Shown piece after piece: positions 31,893 through 39,957 of a stretch of DNA of 39,957 nt. The translations under genes and the position numbers were made by a program. Each line of letters starts with the position of its first letter. Within the stretch, counting starts at the first letter, position 1. Under the pieces are notes generated by a model. It searched no databases. It was given only the letters and a program-made list of their open reading frames with translations, and was not told where the DNA came from. The DNA comes from CAZIVO01 sp964542765 (GTDB lineage Bacteria; Planctomycetota; UBA1135; UBA2386): assembly GCA_964542765.1 (NCBI GenBank), contig CAZIVO010000021.1, positions 1 through 39,957 on the forward strand. The letters run 5' to 3'.

Positions 31893-32960
31893 ATGAGCAT
31901 GCACGGTTTTGAGCTTTCGGATGAGCAGACGATGGTCCAAGAGACGGTGCGCAAGCTCGTGCGGGAGGACATTGGCCCGAGTGCTCTCGCTCATGACGAG
32001 CATCGATCCTTTGCGCGTGGCGGCTTCGAGCAACTTGCCGAGATGGGGTTTCTCGGATTGCCGGTCTCGGAGGATGCTGGTGGTGCGGGAATGGGGATGG
32101 TCGCATTTGCGATTGCCCTCGAGGAACTGGCGAAGGGCTGCGGTTCGACGGCGCGACTGGTTCTCGTTCATGCTGGCCTGAGCGGCCTGGCCCTCGAGGG
32201 GCTCGAAGCTGGCGGTGAACTGATAGAGAACATCGTGACCGGTGGCAAACTCGTGTCGTTCATCGGACCAGAGTCAAAGATCATGGCGGTGGGCGATGAG
32301 TTGACAGGAGTGGTGCCGATGGCCACGGCTGCCATGGAGGCTGATCTGTTTCTTGTCGCGGCCGCGGGCGAGGAGCCCGGACTTTTCGTGGTCGCATCTG
32401 ACAAGGTCGAGCGCAGGGATGTCCCGGCACTGGGATTTAGGGCATCGGCGCCTGGTGAGGTGACCTTTGCCGTGCAGGGAGCCCGCATTGCTTCGGGAAG
32501 TGATGCAAAGGCAGCCATGGAGCGTGCAACCCTGGCGGCTTGTGTAGGGGGTGGTGCAATCGCTACCGGGCTGGCCGCAGCCTCGTTCGAATTGGCGCTT
32601 GCGCATGCTCATGATCGGGTCGCATTCGGTAAGCCGTTGTTTCGCCAGCAGGCGGTCGGCCACAAGTTGGTCGAGGGCTTGCGCCAGTTCCATGCTGCAC
32701 GGCACCTGGTCTACCGAGCCGCCGAACTTGTTGATGCGGGGTCCGATACCGCGTTACAGGCTTCGATGCTCGCCAAGCTGGATGCCGTGGAGGCTGCCGT
32801 GCTCGGCGCGGATGAGGCCATCCAGATTCACGGAGGTTTCGGCTTCACGGTGGAATACCACGTCGAGCGGCATTACCGCGATGCCAAGACTCTCGAGGTT
32901 CTGGACCATGGCGCGGACTGGTTGCGCGATCAACTGACCGAGACGATCGCGCTGCGCTAG
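31893..32960 (+). CDS. Acyl-CoA dehydrogenase-like protein with altered active site
   Basis: This 355-residue member of the acyl-CoA dehydrogenase family is clear from its N-terminal helical domain (FELSDEQTMVQETVRKLVRED), RVAFGKPLFRQQAVGHKL, and AIQIHGGFGFTVEYHVERHYRDAK. The region that normally reads YEGT, carrying the catalytic Glu, is VLDHGADW here: Asp338 then His339 occupy the spot. The protein is about 40 residues shorter than the first dehydrogenase. The middle FAD-side domain is also weak, with no typical SEPxAGSD motif. It may use Asp as base or have a different or non-catalytic role. It follows sppA by 15 bases. Confidence 0.85.
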   Translation: MSMHGFELSDEQTMVQETVRKLVREDIGPSALAHDEHRSFARGGFEQLAEMGFLGLPVSEDAGGAGMGMVAFAIALEELAKGCGSTARLVLVHAGLSGLALEGLEAGGELIENIVTGGKLVSFIGPESKIMAVGDELTGVVPMATAAMEADLFLVAAAGEEPGLFVVASDKVERRDVPALGFRASAPGEVTFAVQGARIASGSDAKAAMERATLAACVGGGAIATGLAAASFELALAHAHDRVAFGKPLFRQQAVGHKLVEGLRQFHAARHLVYRAAELVDAGSDTALQASMLAKLDAVEAAVLGADEAIQIHGGFGFTVEYHVERHYRDAKTLEVLDHGADWLRDQLTETIALR

Positions 32961-33079
32961 CATCGGCCGTGTGTGTCCTGAGCAGGGGACACTATTTTCC
33001 TGGGTTGGCGCATGAGCCAGGGATATCAGCACATTCCGGACCCGATTGGTATGGAACGAAGTTTGTAGGCAATGGGTTC

Positions 33080-33607
33080 ATGCGCGCGATCATGGTCATC
33101 GTGCTCGCGGTCATCGGATTGGCGAGCTGTTCCCTCCCGAGTGGATTCAGGCACGGTTTGGATGAACCGACCCCTCGTTTCATCGAAGATCGGCACAGGG
33201 ACTGGGTGCTGCTCGACCGTCAGAAGTCAGTCCTTGCTGCACAGTCGTACGAACAGCAAGTATTCGAGGTTCCTGGGCATGGTCAGGTCACGGTTCGTTG
33301 GTGGGCGTTGGAGGGAGGCCCCGGGTGGGAGTACGTCCGCACCAGATTTACCTACTTGAACACGACGGATCGGAATATGGACTCGGTGGAGGTGGTGCTG
33401 TTGGTCCGTGACAATGATGGCCACCAAAGCAAAGCCGGCGGCGTTCGTCTGGTGCACCCTCTGGGTTATTCCTTGAAGCCGAATACCTTGTTTGCTGATG
33501 AGGTTTCGGTGGATACCGGGGGGCTTCACCGCAGCCTGTCCGGCTGGCACTGGACGATCGATATCCGCGCGCGACAGGCAGCGGAGTACCTATCGAAGGC
33601 CCGATGA
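33080..33607 (+). CDS. Small lipoprotein, unrecognised
   Basis: The 175-residue product from the ATG at 33080 has a lipoprotein signal peptide: a short basic start (MRAIM), a hydrophobic core and a lipobox LASC, so Cys17 is lipidated. The remaining 158 residues are beta-rich (VTVRWWALEGGPGWEYVRTR, then VEVVLLVRDND) with no family I recognise. The layout resembles an immunoglobulin-like periplasmic domain. The upstream open stretch to 32969 has no conserved look. It may be the last gene of the acyl-CoA operon, with 119 bases between. Confidence 0.65.
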   Translation: MRAIMVIVLAVIGLASCSLPSGFRHGLDEPTPRFIEDRHRDWVLLDRQKSVLAAQSYEQQVFEVPGHGQVTVRWWALEGGPGWEYVRTRFTYLNTTDRNMDSVEVVLLVRDNDGHQSKAGGVRLVHPLGYSLKPNTLFADEVSVDTGGLHRSLSGWHWTIDIRARQAAEYLSKAR

Positions 33608-34280
33608 TTTCGCCTTGCGGATCGGAGCCTCCTCGTCGTTGGAGCTTCGTGAGGATGATTTCGCACGGGAGCGATGAAAAGATGGCCTGGATTTCGATGC
33701 GGGGCGCGTCGAGATAGCCGGGGCGAGAGGGTCCGCCGGGTGGGCAGCCTTCCGTGGCCCCGTTTGAGGGGAATCTTCCCTAACTTTGCTGGCTGGCTGG
33801 ATGATGAGGATGGTTTGCGGGGCGGAGACGAACCCTGAGATCTCCATGACATCGATGGTTCGGGATCAGGCAGGCAGTGCGGCAGCCCCTGGCCCAGGCA
33901 CAAAATGAATAACTCTTCAGTTTGCGCGAGAGCCTCCGGGGGATGATGGTGCATAATCACCAAGGACGGCGTCAGCCGTCCGCTGCTCGGACCTGCATAA
34001 GCCGACTTCGTGGCTTGGTCGTGTGGCATGTTCCTTTCGGCTAGATCCTGGTCTTTAGGCGATTGAGCCCGGCTCCCGTCGGTTTCGGGCCACTGGAGAG
34101 GTTTGGTTGCAGAGGGGGACTGCCAGGCGTCGGCCATTGGCGGAGAGGTTTGAGCGCAACGTTTACGCCTGCCAAGATCCTCAATCTGCTGTGACCCCCA
34201 AGCACGTTTCCCATGATGGGAGTGCCGACGGTTGTGCCGATAACGGTGCACGCCGCTCGTCGCTCGCTGGTTGTCTTTCG
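33608..34280. other. 673-base gene-poor region upstream of the PKS
   Basis: No convincing gene on either strand: the minus-strand open frames here (33526-34251, 33590-33847) have low-complexity, unfamily-like translations. Seen: a perfect 7-bp hairpin GGACGGC (33963-33969) with GCCGTCC (33974-33980), loop GTCA, and about 300 bases of leader before the PKS start. It probably holds the PKS promoter and perhaps a long 5' leader or an unannotated small RNA. I see no clear -35/-10 pair. Confidence 0.45.
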
Positions 34281-37200
34281 TTGGCTAAATCTCCGTTTGT
34301 CCTCGGGATGACTCCCTGCGAGTTTCCTGATGCTCGCATGGCTGTGGCCCTTCATCGCGCCGGGGCTGTGAGCGTGCTCGATCTCGGTCGTGAACGTGAT
34401 CTTGCCCTTCGCTCTCTCGCGGAGGCGTCTGAGCACATGGACTCCTTCGGTGTCCGCCTTCACTCCGGGGGCGTCATCACGGTCAACGATTTGCCTGAGT
34501 CGGTTGACCTCGTGGTTCTTCCGCCCGATCTCGATCCGGCGGCGTTCCGTCCGCGCGAGATTTTCGTCCGCGTGAACTCTTTGGCCGAGGCGAGAGCCGC
34601 CGAGTCTGCGGGAGTCGATGCGCTGATTGCGGCCGGTAACGAATCTGCCGGCAGGATTGGTGGCGATAGCTCTTTCGTGCTCTCTCAGCAGCTTATCCAG
34701 GAGATGGAACTGCCCGTCTGGGTGCAGGGCGGCATCGGCTTGCATACCGCACCGGCTTGCATGGCTGGTGGTGCGGCCGGAGTCGTAATCGACACTCAGC
34801 TGGCCTTGCTCCGCGAGTCCTCCTTGCCATCGTCGGTCAAGGAGGTGATCGCAACGATGGATGGTTCAGAGACCACCGTGCTGGCTGGCCACCGCGTCTA
34901 TTCGCGACCGGATCTCGTGCCTCTCCGCGAACTCGCAGATGCGGATGAGGCGGCGGTGGTCGCAAACCTGAGGCCACGGAACTTCCCGCAAAGTCTCTTA
35001 CCCATCGGTCAGGATGGGGCCTTTGCGAAGAGTTTCGAGGAGCGTTTCGGAACAGCCGGCGGTTTCGTTCAGGCCCTGCATCGGGCGACCGAGGAGCACT
35101 TACGCGCGGCCAAGGCTTGCGATCCTTTGGCGCCCGACGCACCGTTCGCTCGCGAACTGGGCACGAAATATCCAATCGTTCAGGGCCCCATGACCAGGGT
35201 CAGTGATCGGGCGGCATTTGCCGACGCGGTCAGCTGTGCCGGAGGCTTGCCTTTCCTGGCGATGTCTTTGATGGCTGGCGATCAGGCTGATGAACTTCTC
35301 GCCGAGACAGCCGAGCTTTTGGGGGATCGTCCCTGGGGCGCAGGAATCCTGGGATTCGTCCCCAAGGAACTTCGTGATGCGCAGTTCGATGCGATCGAGC
35401 GGCACCGGCCCGGATTTGCTCTCATCGCGGGCGGTCGCCCGAGCCAGGCCCACGAACTGGAGCAGCGAGGTATCACTACATACCTGCACGTTCCTTCGCC
35501 GGGCTTGCTCGATTTGTTCCTCAAGGATGGCGCGCGCAAGTTTGTGTTTGAGGGTCGGGAGTGCGGCGGCCATGTCGGGCCGCGATCCAGCTTCGTGCTC
35601 TGGGAGAGTCAGATCGAGAGACTGCTGGCCTTCAAGGATGTTGAAGATGTGACGGCCATCTTTGCGGGGGGAATCCACGATGCGCGATCAGCAGCGATGA
35701 TCGCAGCACTCTGCGGTCCTCTCGCTGAACGAGGTGCCAAGGTCGGGATTCTCATGGGCACGGCCTATCTCTTTACCGAGGAGGCGGTGTCGGTAGGTGC
35801 GATCTTGCCGGGCTACCAGGGTGCGGCGATAGAGTGTGAAGCTACGACCCTTCTGGAGACAGGCCCGGGCCATTCGACGCGTTGCGCCGAAACTCACTAC
35901 GTTCGCCATTTCCGCGATGAGAAGCGGCGGCTCGAGCAGGCCGAACTGGACTCGCGTGAAGTTTGGGAGAGTCTGGAACGCCTGAATCTGGGTCGTTTGC
36001 GAATTGCTTCGAGGGGCCTCAAGCGCGAGGGCGGAGAGTTTCGTGATGTCGATGAGGCCGAGCAGAAGCAGGAAGGTCTCTACATGATCGGTCAGGTTGC
36101 GCAATTGCGCGATCGTGTCGTGACCATGCCGGCTCTTCACGAGGACGTGAGTGCTGGCAGCAGTCGCTGGCTCGAAACCGTCAGCGTGGGTGAGTCGAAA
36201 CAAGAGACCGAGCAGTCGGTGGATATTGCGATCATTGGCATGGCCTGCATCTTCCCGGGTGCGCCCGACACCGAGACCTATTGGGCCAACGTGGCTTCGG
36301 GCGTCAACTCCATTACCGAGGTGCCTTCGACGCGTTGGAGTAAGGATACGTATTTTGATCCAGAGGGCGCTCCTGGCGTGTCGACGCCTTCGAAGTGGGG
36401 CGGTTTCATCGACGACGTCCTCTTCGATCCTGCGGCTTACGGGATTCCGCCCAAATCCCTGGCTTCAATCGAGCCTGTCCAGCTCCTGACGCTGGAAGTG
36501 GCGCGCCGTGCGATTGCCGATGCGGGCTATGCCACGCGCGAATTCGATCGTGGACGGACTTCCGTCGTCATCGGTGCCGAAGCCGGGACGGACCTCTCGG
36601 GGGCTTATGGCTTCCGCGCGCTCTTCCCCCAGTATGCGGGTGAGTTGCCCGACTGTCTCGATGAGGTTTTGCCATCGCCGACGGAAGACACTTTCCCTGG
36701 CATTCTCGCCAATGTGATCGCTGGACGTATCGCCAATCGTCTCGATCTGGGCGGGGTCAATTACACCATCGATGCGGCATGTGCTTCCTCTCTTGCTGCG
36801 GTGCACTCGGGTGTCCAACTGCTCGCGAGTGGTAGCAGTGACATGGCCCTGGTCGGCGGTGCGGATCTGCACAACTCGATCAGTGATTACCTGATGTTCT
36901 CGAGTGTTCGTGCCCTGTCCAAGTCGGGACAGTGCCGATCATTCGATGCCGATGCAGACGGCATCGTTCTGGGAGAGGGTGCGGGCGTCATCGTAATCAA
37001 GCGTTTGGATGATGCCGAGCGAGACGGCGATCGGATCTACGCCGTTCTCAAGGGGATCGCTGGTTCGAGCGATGGCAAGAGTCTCGGCTTGACGGCGCCT
37101 CGCAAGGAAGGCCAGGTCAGGGCCTTGCGCAGGGCCTATGGCTGCACGGGAGTCTCCCCCGAGGATGTCGGTCTCATGGAGGCGCATGGAACCGGAACCG

Positions 37201-39957
37201 TTGTTGGCGATCGCACCGAACTCGAGTCCATGAGCGAGGTGTTCGGGGCTGCTGATGATCGCGTCGGTAACTGCGCCCTCGGATCGGTCAAGTCAAACAT
37301 CGGCCATACGAAGTGTGCAGCGGGGATGGCCTCGCTGATCAAGGTCGTGCTCGCGTTGCACAAGAAGGTGCTTCCGCCGACCCTGAACATCCAGAAAGTC
37401 AATTCCGGGTATGACCGCGAGGTCAGCCCGTTCAGTTTCCTCGACCGGGCGTGCTCGTGGGTTGCCCAGCGACGAGTGGGTGCGTTGAGTGCTTTTGGTT
37501 TTGGGGGCACGAACTTCCATGCGGTTGTGGAGGAATACCGCAGCATGGATGACCCGGAGAGCGGTCTTGAGGTCTGGCCTGCCGAGTTGTTCTTGTTCTC
37601 TGGCAAAACGCGTGGCGAGGCGATGGAACGCGTGGAACGACTCGAGGAAGTCCTGGAATCCGATGTGCCACGTAATCTTCGGGACCTGGCGGCTGCCGTG
37701 AGTCTGGATGTTGCGCAGGGTGATCGGGTGCAGGCCGCGGTCGTGGCGCGTGACGTCACCGATCTGCAAGCAAAGCTGGCTCTGCTGAAGGAAGACGGTG
37801 GTGATCGCCCAGGCGTGTTCCTGTCATCCGAGGAGTCGGCCGAGGTCGGCAAGTTGGCCTTCCTCTTCCCCGGGCAAGGCAGTCAGCGCGTCGGGATGCT
37901 CGGCGACCTTTTCGTGGCCTTCCCGCAACTATCGAGCTTGCTCGATCTCGGTGAGGATTGGCTGGACAGGATTTATCCGCCCCAGGCCTGCTCGCAGGAG
38001 GATCGTCGTGAGCAAGAGGCTGCTCTCACGGACACCCGGGTTGCGCAACCGGCGCTTGGCATGTGCGACCTCGCGATGGCTCGCATCTTCGAAGAGCTAG
38101 GTCTGTCTGCTGACATGCACGCGGGCCATAGTTACGGCGAACTCGCAGCTCTGTGTGTTGCAGGCGCGATCCGCGCAGAGGACCTGTTGTCGATCAGCGA
38201 GGCGCGTGGACGAACGATCCTCGATGTTGCAGGAGACGATCCCGGCACGATGGCTGCCGTTGCGGGTGGTGCAGAGGAGGTGGCGGAGGCTCTCGATGGG
38301 ATCGAGGGCGTGGTCCTCGCCAATCACAATGCTCCTCGCCAGACGATCATCTCGGGTCCGACCGCCTCGGTGGAGGCGGCGCTCGAGCGGTTGGCGCAGC
38401 GACAGATCGGAGCCCGCAAGATTCCGGTTGCCTGTGCATTCCATAGCGAGGTTGTGGCGGACGCGCAGCAAGAGTTCGCTGCCGTTCTCGACCAGTATTC
38501 CATCGAACCACTCTTGTCGGAGGTGTGGTCGAATACCACCGCGACTCCTTATCCGACCGATCCTGCTGCCGTACGCTCACTCCTTGCCAAGCAACTGGCA
38601 AGTCCGGTCCTGTTCGCCCAGCAGATTGAGGCGATGTATGAGGCTGGCGCGCGAGTCTTCGTCGAGGTTGGGCCGGGACGAGTGCTGACAGGACTCGTTG
38701 GCAAGATTCTCGGCGACCGTGAACATGTGTCCGTGGCTCCCGGCGAAGGCGGTCTCGAACCATTGCTCCTGGCCGTTGCGAGCCTTGCGACCAGTGGGGT
38801 GCCCATCGACGCTTCGTCGCTGTTCCGTGGGCGTGTGTACGATCGCCTCGATCTTGATCATTGCGTGTCGGCCAAGCTCTCGCCGCTGACCTGGAAGATC
38901 AATGGCCAGCGGGCGACACCCCTCTTCGGTGAGCCGCCAGAGGGGGCGATGCTGCCGGTTACATCACCCCCGGTCGAACTCGTGCCGACAGGCTCTCCGG
39001 CTGCGGTGGTCGAGGATGACAAGCAGAAGGCTGTCATCGATTACCTTGCGAATCTACGTGAGATGGTGGAGGCACAGCGTCAGGTGATGCTGGCCTATCT
39101 GGGTGCATCCGAGGTCAAGGTGGTGGCGGCTGAACCTGTGATCGAGATCGACGTGGATGAGCAAACTGACTCCGATCAGACGGAGGTCGCGTCGGCATCT
39201 GAGGCGGCTGTCGATGTGGGCCCGATGCTCTTGGAAATCGTTAGCGAGCGGACCGGATATCCGATCGAGATGCTGGATCTCGATCAGGACCTCGAGTCGG
39301 ATCTGAGCATCGACTCCATAAAGAGGATCGAGATTCTGGGTGTGCTCAATGATCGCTCCGGACTCGCTGCCAAGCTCGGTGGTGGTGATCAAGATGAGTT
39401 GGTGGAGGAGTTGGCTTCCATCAAGACCCTCAGAGGGATCATCGAATGGTTGGAGCGACATGCTGGAGATGTGGAGGAGAAGCAGGTGGTGACCGGACCA
39501 GTTGTGGAACAGGCATCCAAGGAGCATGCCGAACCTCTGCCCGACAAGGTTTCTCGCTTTGTGTTTGAGATCGAGAGAGTTGCTCCGGCTCAGCGCAATG
39601 GCTTGGTTCTCTCCGACAAGGTGATCGCTCTCACCAGGGATGACAGCGGCATCGCGGAGGTCCTGGCAGCAGTTCTCGAGAAGGCTGGCGCTCGCGTTCA
39701 CTGGGCATCAGCGGACACGCCTATCGTCGAGGTAGATGGACTGGTGCATCTGGCCTCGCTGCGATCTTCGGGTGGTCCTGAAGAGGTGAAGGCGCTGTTC
39801 CGCCATGCGAAATTGGCTGTTGGTGGCGGTGCGAAGTGGATCATCGGTGTGACCGGGATGGGTGGACTCTTTGGTCGGGCTTCGAACGGCAGTGGCCGAC
39901 TCGGGCAAGGCGGCGTATCCGGTCTGCTCAAGACTCTCGCGAAGGAATATCCCAAGG
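34281..39957 (+). CDS. Multidomain PUFA-synthase-like type I PKS (NPD-NPD-KS-AT-ACP-KR...), cut by the window end
   Basis: This is a cytoplasmic iterative fatty-acid/polyketide synthase; 1892 codons are visible. The first clear ATG is at 34308, but the strand PFVLGMT begins before it, so TTG at 34281 is used. Domains by residue: NPD-like flavin barrel 1 (about 5-235; IGG loop with Arg125 where a His is usual); barrel 2 (about 292-545; YPIVQGPM, GRECGGHVGPRSSF with His431; GILMGTAYLF); KS (about 647-1080; triad Cys834, His969, His1009); AT (about 1192-1490; GHSYGE with Ser1284); ACP (about 1640-1725; Ser1679 in SIDSIKRIEIL); the start of a KR-like domain to the edge (GVSGLLKTLAKE). The ACP signature and PfaD-like barrels resemble PUFA synthases. 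The product is unknown. Continuation (DH, extra modules, PPTase) lies beyond the window. Confidence 0.92.
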   Translation, partial: MAKSPFVLGMTPCEFPDARMAVALHRAGAVSVLDLGRERDLALRSLAEASEHMDSFGVRLHSGGVITVNDLPESVDLVVLPPDLDPAAFRPREIFVRVNSLAEARAAESAGVDALIAAGNESAGRIGGDSSFVLSQQLIQEMELPVWVQGGIGLHTAPACMAGGAAGVVIDTQLALLRESSLPSSVKEVIATMDGSETTVLAGHRVYSRPDLVPLRELADADEAAVVANLRPRNFPQSLLPIGQDGAFAKSFEERFGTAGGFVQALHRATEEHLRAAKACDPLAPDAPFARELGTKYPIVQGPMTRVSDRAAFADAVSCAGGLPFLAMSLMAGDQADELLAETAELLGDRPWGAGILGFVPKELRDAQFDAIERHRPGFALIAGGRPSQAHELEQRGITTYLHVPSPGLLDLFLKDGARKFVFEGRECGGHVGPRSSFVLWESQIERLLAFKDVEDVTAIFAGGIHDARSAAMIAALCGPLAERGAKVGILMGTAYLFTEEAVSVGAILPGYQGAAIECEATTLLETGPGHSTRCAETHYVRHFRDEKRRLEQAELDSREVWESLERLNLGRLRIASRGLKREGGEFRDVDEAEQKQEGLYMIGQVAQLRDRVVTMPALHEDVSAGSSRWLETVSVGESKQETEQSVDIAIIGMACIFPGAPDTETYWANVASGVNSITEVPSTRWSKDTYFDPEGAPGVSTPSKWGGFIDDVLFDPAAYGIPPKSLASIEPVQLLTLEVARRAIADAGYATREFDRGRTSVVIGAEAGTDLSGAYGFRALFPQYAGELPDCLDEVLPSPTEDTFPGILANVIAGRIANRLDLGGVNYTIDAACASSLAAVHSGVQLLASGSSDMALVGGADLHNSISDYLMFSSVRALSKSGQCRSFDADADGIVLGEGAGVIVIKRLDDAERDGDRIYAVLKGIAGSSDGKSLGLTAPRKEGQVRALRRAYGCTGVSPEDVGLMEAHGTGTVVGDRTELESMSEVFGAADDRVGNCALGSVKSNIGHTKCAAGMASLIKVVLALHKKVLPPTLNIQKVNSGYDREVSPFSFLDRACSWVAQRRVGALSAFGFGGTNFHAVVEEYRSMDDPESGLEVWPAELFLFSGKTRGEAMERVERLEEVLESDVPRNLRDLAAAVSLDVAQGDRVQAAVVARDVTDLQAKLALLKEDGGDRPGVFLSSEESAEVGKLAFLFPGQGSQRVGMLGDLFVAFPQLSSLLDLGEDWLDRIYPPQACSQEDRREQEAALTDTRVAQPALGMCDLAMARIFEELGLSADMHAGHSYGELAALCVAGAIRAEDLLSISEARGRTILDVAGDDPGTMAAVAGGAEEVAEALDGIEGVVLANHNAPRQTIISGPTASVEAALERLAQRQIGARKIPVACAFHSEVVADAQQEFAAVLDQYSIEPLLSEVWSNTTATPYPTDPAAVRSLLAKQLASPVLFAQQIEAMYEAGARVFVEVGPGRVLTGLVGKILGDREHVSVAPGEGGLEPLLLAVASLATSGVPIDASSLFRGRVYDRLDLDHCVSAKLSPLTWKINGQRATPLFGEPPEGAMLPVTSPPVELVPTGSPAAVVEDDKQKAVIDYLANLREMVEAQRQVMLAYLGASEVKVVAAEPVIEIDVDEQTDSDQTEVASASEAAVDVGPMLLEIVSERTGYPIEMLDLDQDLESDLSIDSIKRIEILGVLNDRSGLAAKLGGGDQDELVEELASIKTLRGIIEWLERHAGDVEEKQVVTGPVVEQASKEHAEPLPDKVSRFVFEIERVAPAQRNGLVLSDKVIALTRDDSGIAEVLAAVLEKAGARVHWASADTPIVEVDGLVHLASLRSSGGPEEVKALFRHAKLAVGGGAKWIIGVTGMGGLFGRASNGSGRLGQGGVSGLLKTLAKEYPK

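Noticed and set aside
33526..34251. 241-codon minus-strand open frame in the gap before the PKS, and a smaller one at 33590-33847
   Set aside because: Composition is His/Pro/Ser/Arg-rich without secondary-structure pattern or family resemblance. It overlaps the 3' end of the lipoprotein gene and runs up to the PKS start.
1..39957. CRISPR array, prophage, insertion sequence or toxin-antitoxin system
   Set aside because: I saw no regularly spaced repeats, transposase, integrase or toxin/antitoxin-like pair anywhere in the window.

Overview
The window looks like a chromosomal piece of a GC-rich, Gram-negative-type bacterium, most likely a planctomycete or a relative. That assignment is an inference. 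It rests on a secreted S8 protease with a long beta-rich tail, a multidomain PUFA-synthase-like type I PKS with built-in nitronate-monooxygenase barrels, a DUF2203 protein, and an HU with an N-terminal tail. No rRNA or other taxonomic marker is present. A 10-N scaffold gap lies at 10931-10940, and the right edge cuts the PKS gene.

Layout. 1-54 is the 3' part of a tRNA-Leu. 153-4173 holds a secreted subtilase (-) and a SirB1/transglutaminase-like protein (+). 4225-7438 is a tight minus-strand operon, lipB-xseA-xseB-site-2 protease; its xseA carries an extra N-terminal HARP-like segment. A small membrane-anchored protein starts back to back with lipB. 7966-9541 holds thioredoxin and an Mrp/ApbC ATPase. 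9818-13023 holds a secreted, DsbD-N-domain-like protein converging on a DsbD homologue. 13384-20261 is an alpha-2-macroglobulin/PBP1C pair (periplasmic defence plus peptidoglycan synthesis). 20280-22871 holds a methyltransferase, a nitrilase-family amidohydrolase and HU. 23224-25180 is an unrecognised three-gene membrane operon. 25242-25386 is tRNA-Ala(CGC) with a strong bidirectional terminator. 25400-27371 holds a ZIP transporter, endonuclease III and a DUF2203 protein. 27497-32960 is an overlapping acyl-CoA operon (thiolase, 3-hydroxyacyl-CoA dehydrogenase, acyl-CoA dehydrogenase, SppA, second acyl-CoA dehydrogenase). A lipoprotein and a 0.67-kb gene-poor gap follow. From 34281 to the end is a giant NPD-NPD-KS-AT-ACP-KR synthase.

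The strongest candidate for something new is the DsbD homologue. Its C-terminal thioredoxin domain has an in-frame UGA exactly where the first cysteine of the CxxC should be (UGA-Ser-Asn-Cys). The reading frame and family resemblance continue to the normal C-terminus. A multi-part stem-loop begins eight bases after the UGA. This fits a selenocysteine-containing DsbD, a transmembrane electron-transfer selenoprotein. A sequencing error near the scaffold gap is the main alternative. The gap itself appears artificial: both flanks end in the same 7 bases, and collapsing them restores the frame exactly.

Other points of interest are the tandem flavin barrels of the PKS (the first has lost its catalytic-type histidine), the XseA fusion, an acyl-CoA dehydrogenase without the usual catalytic glutamate, and an apparent A34 in the truncated tRNA-Leu.
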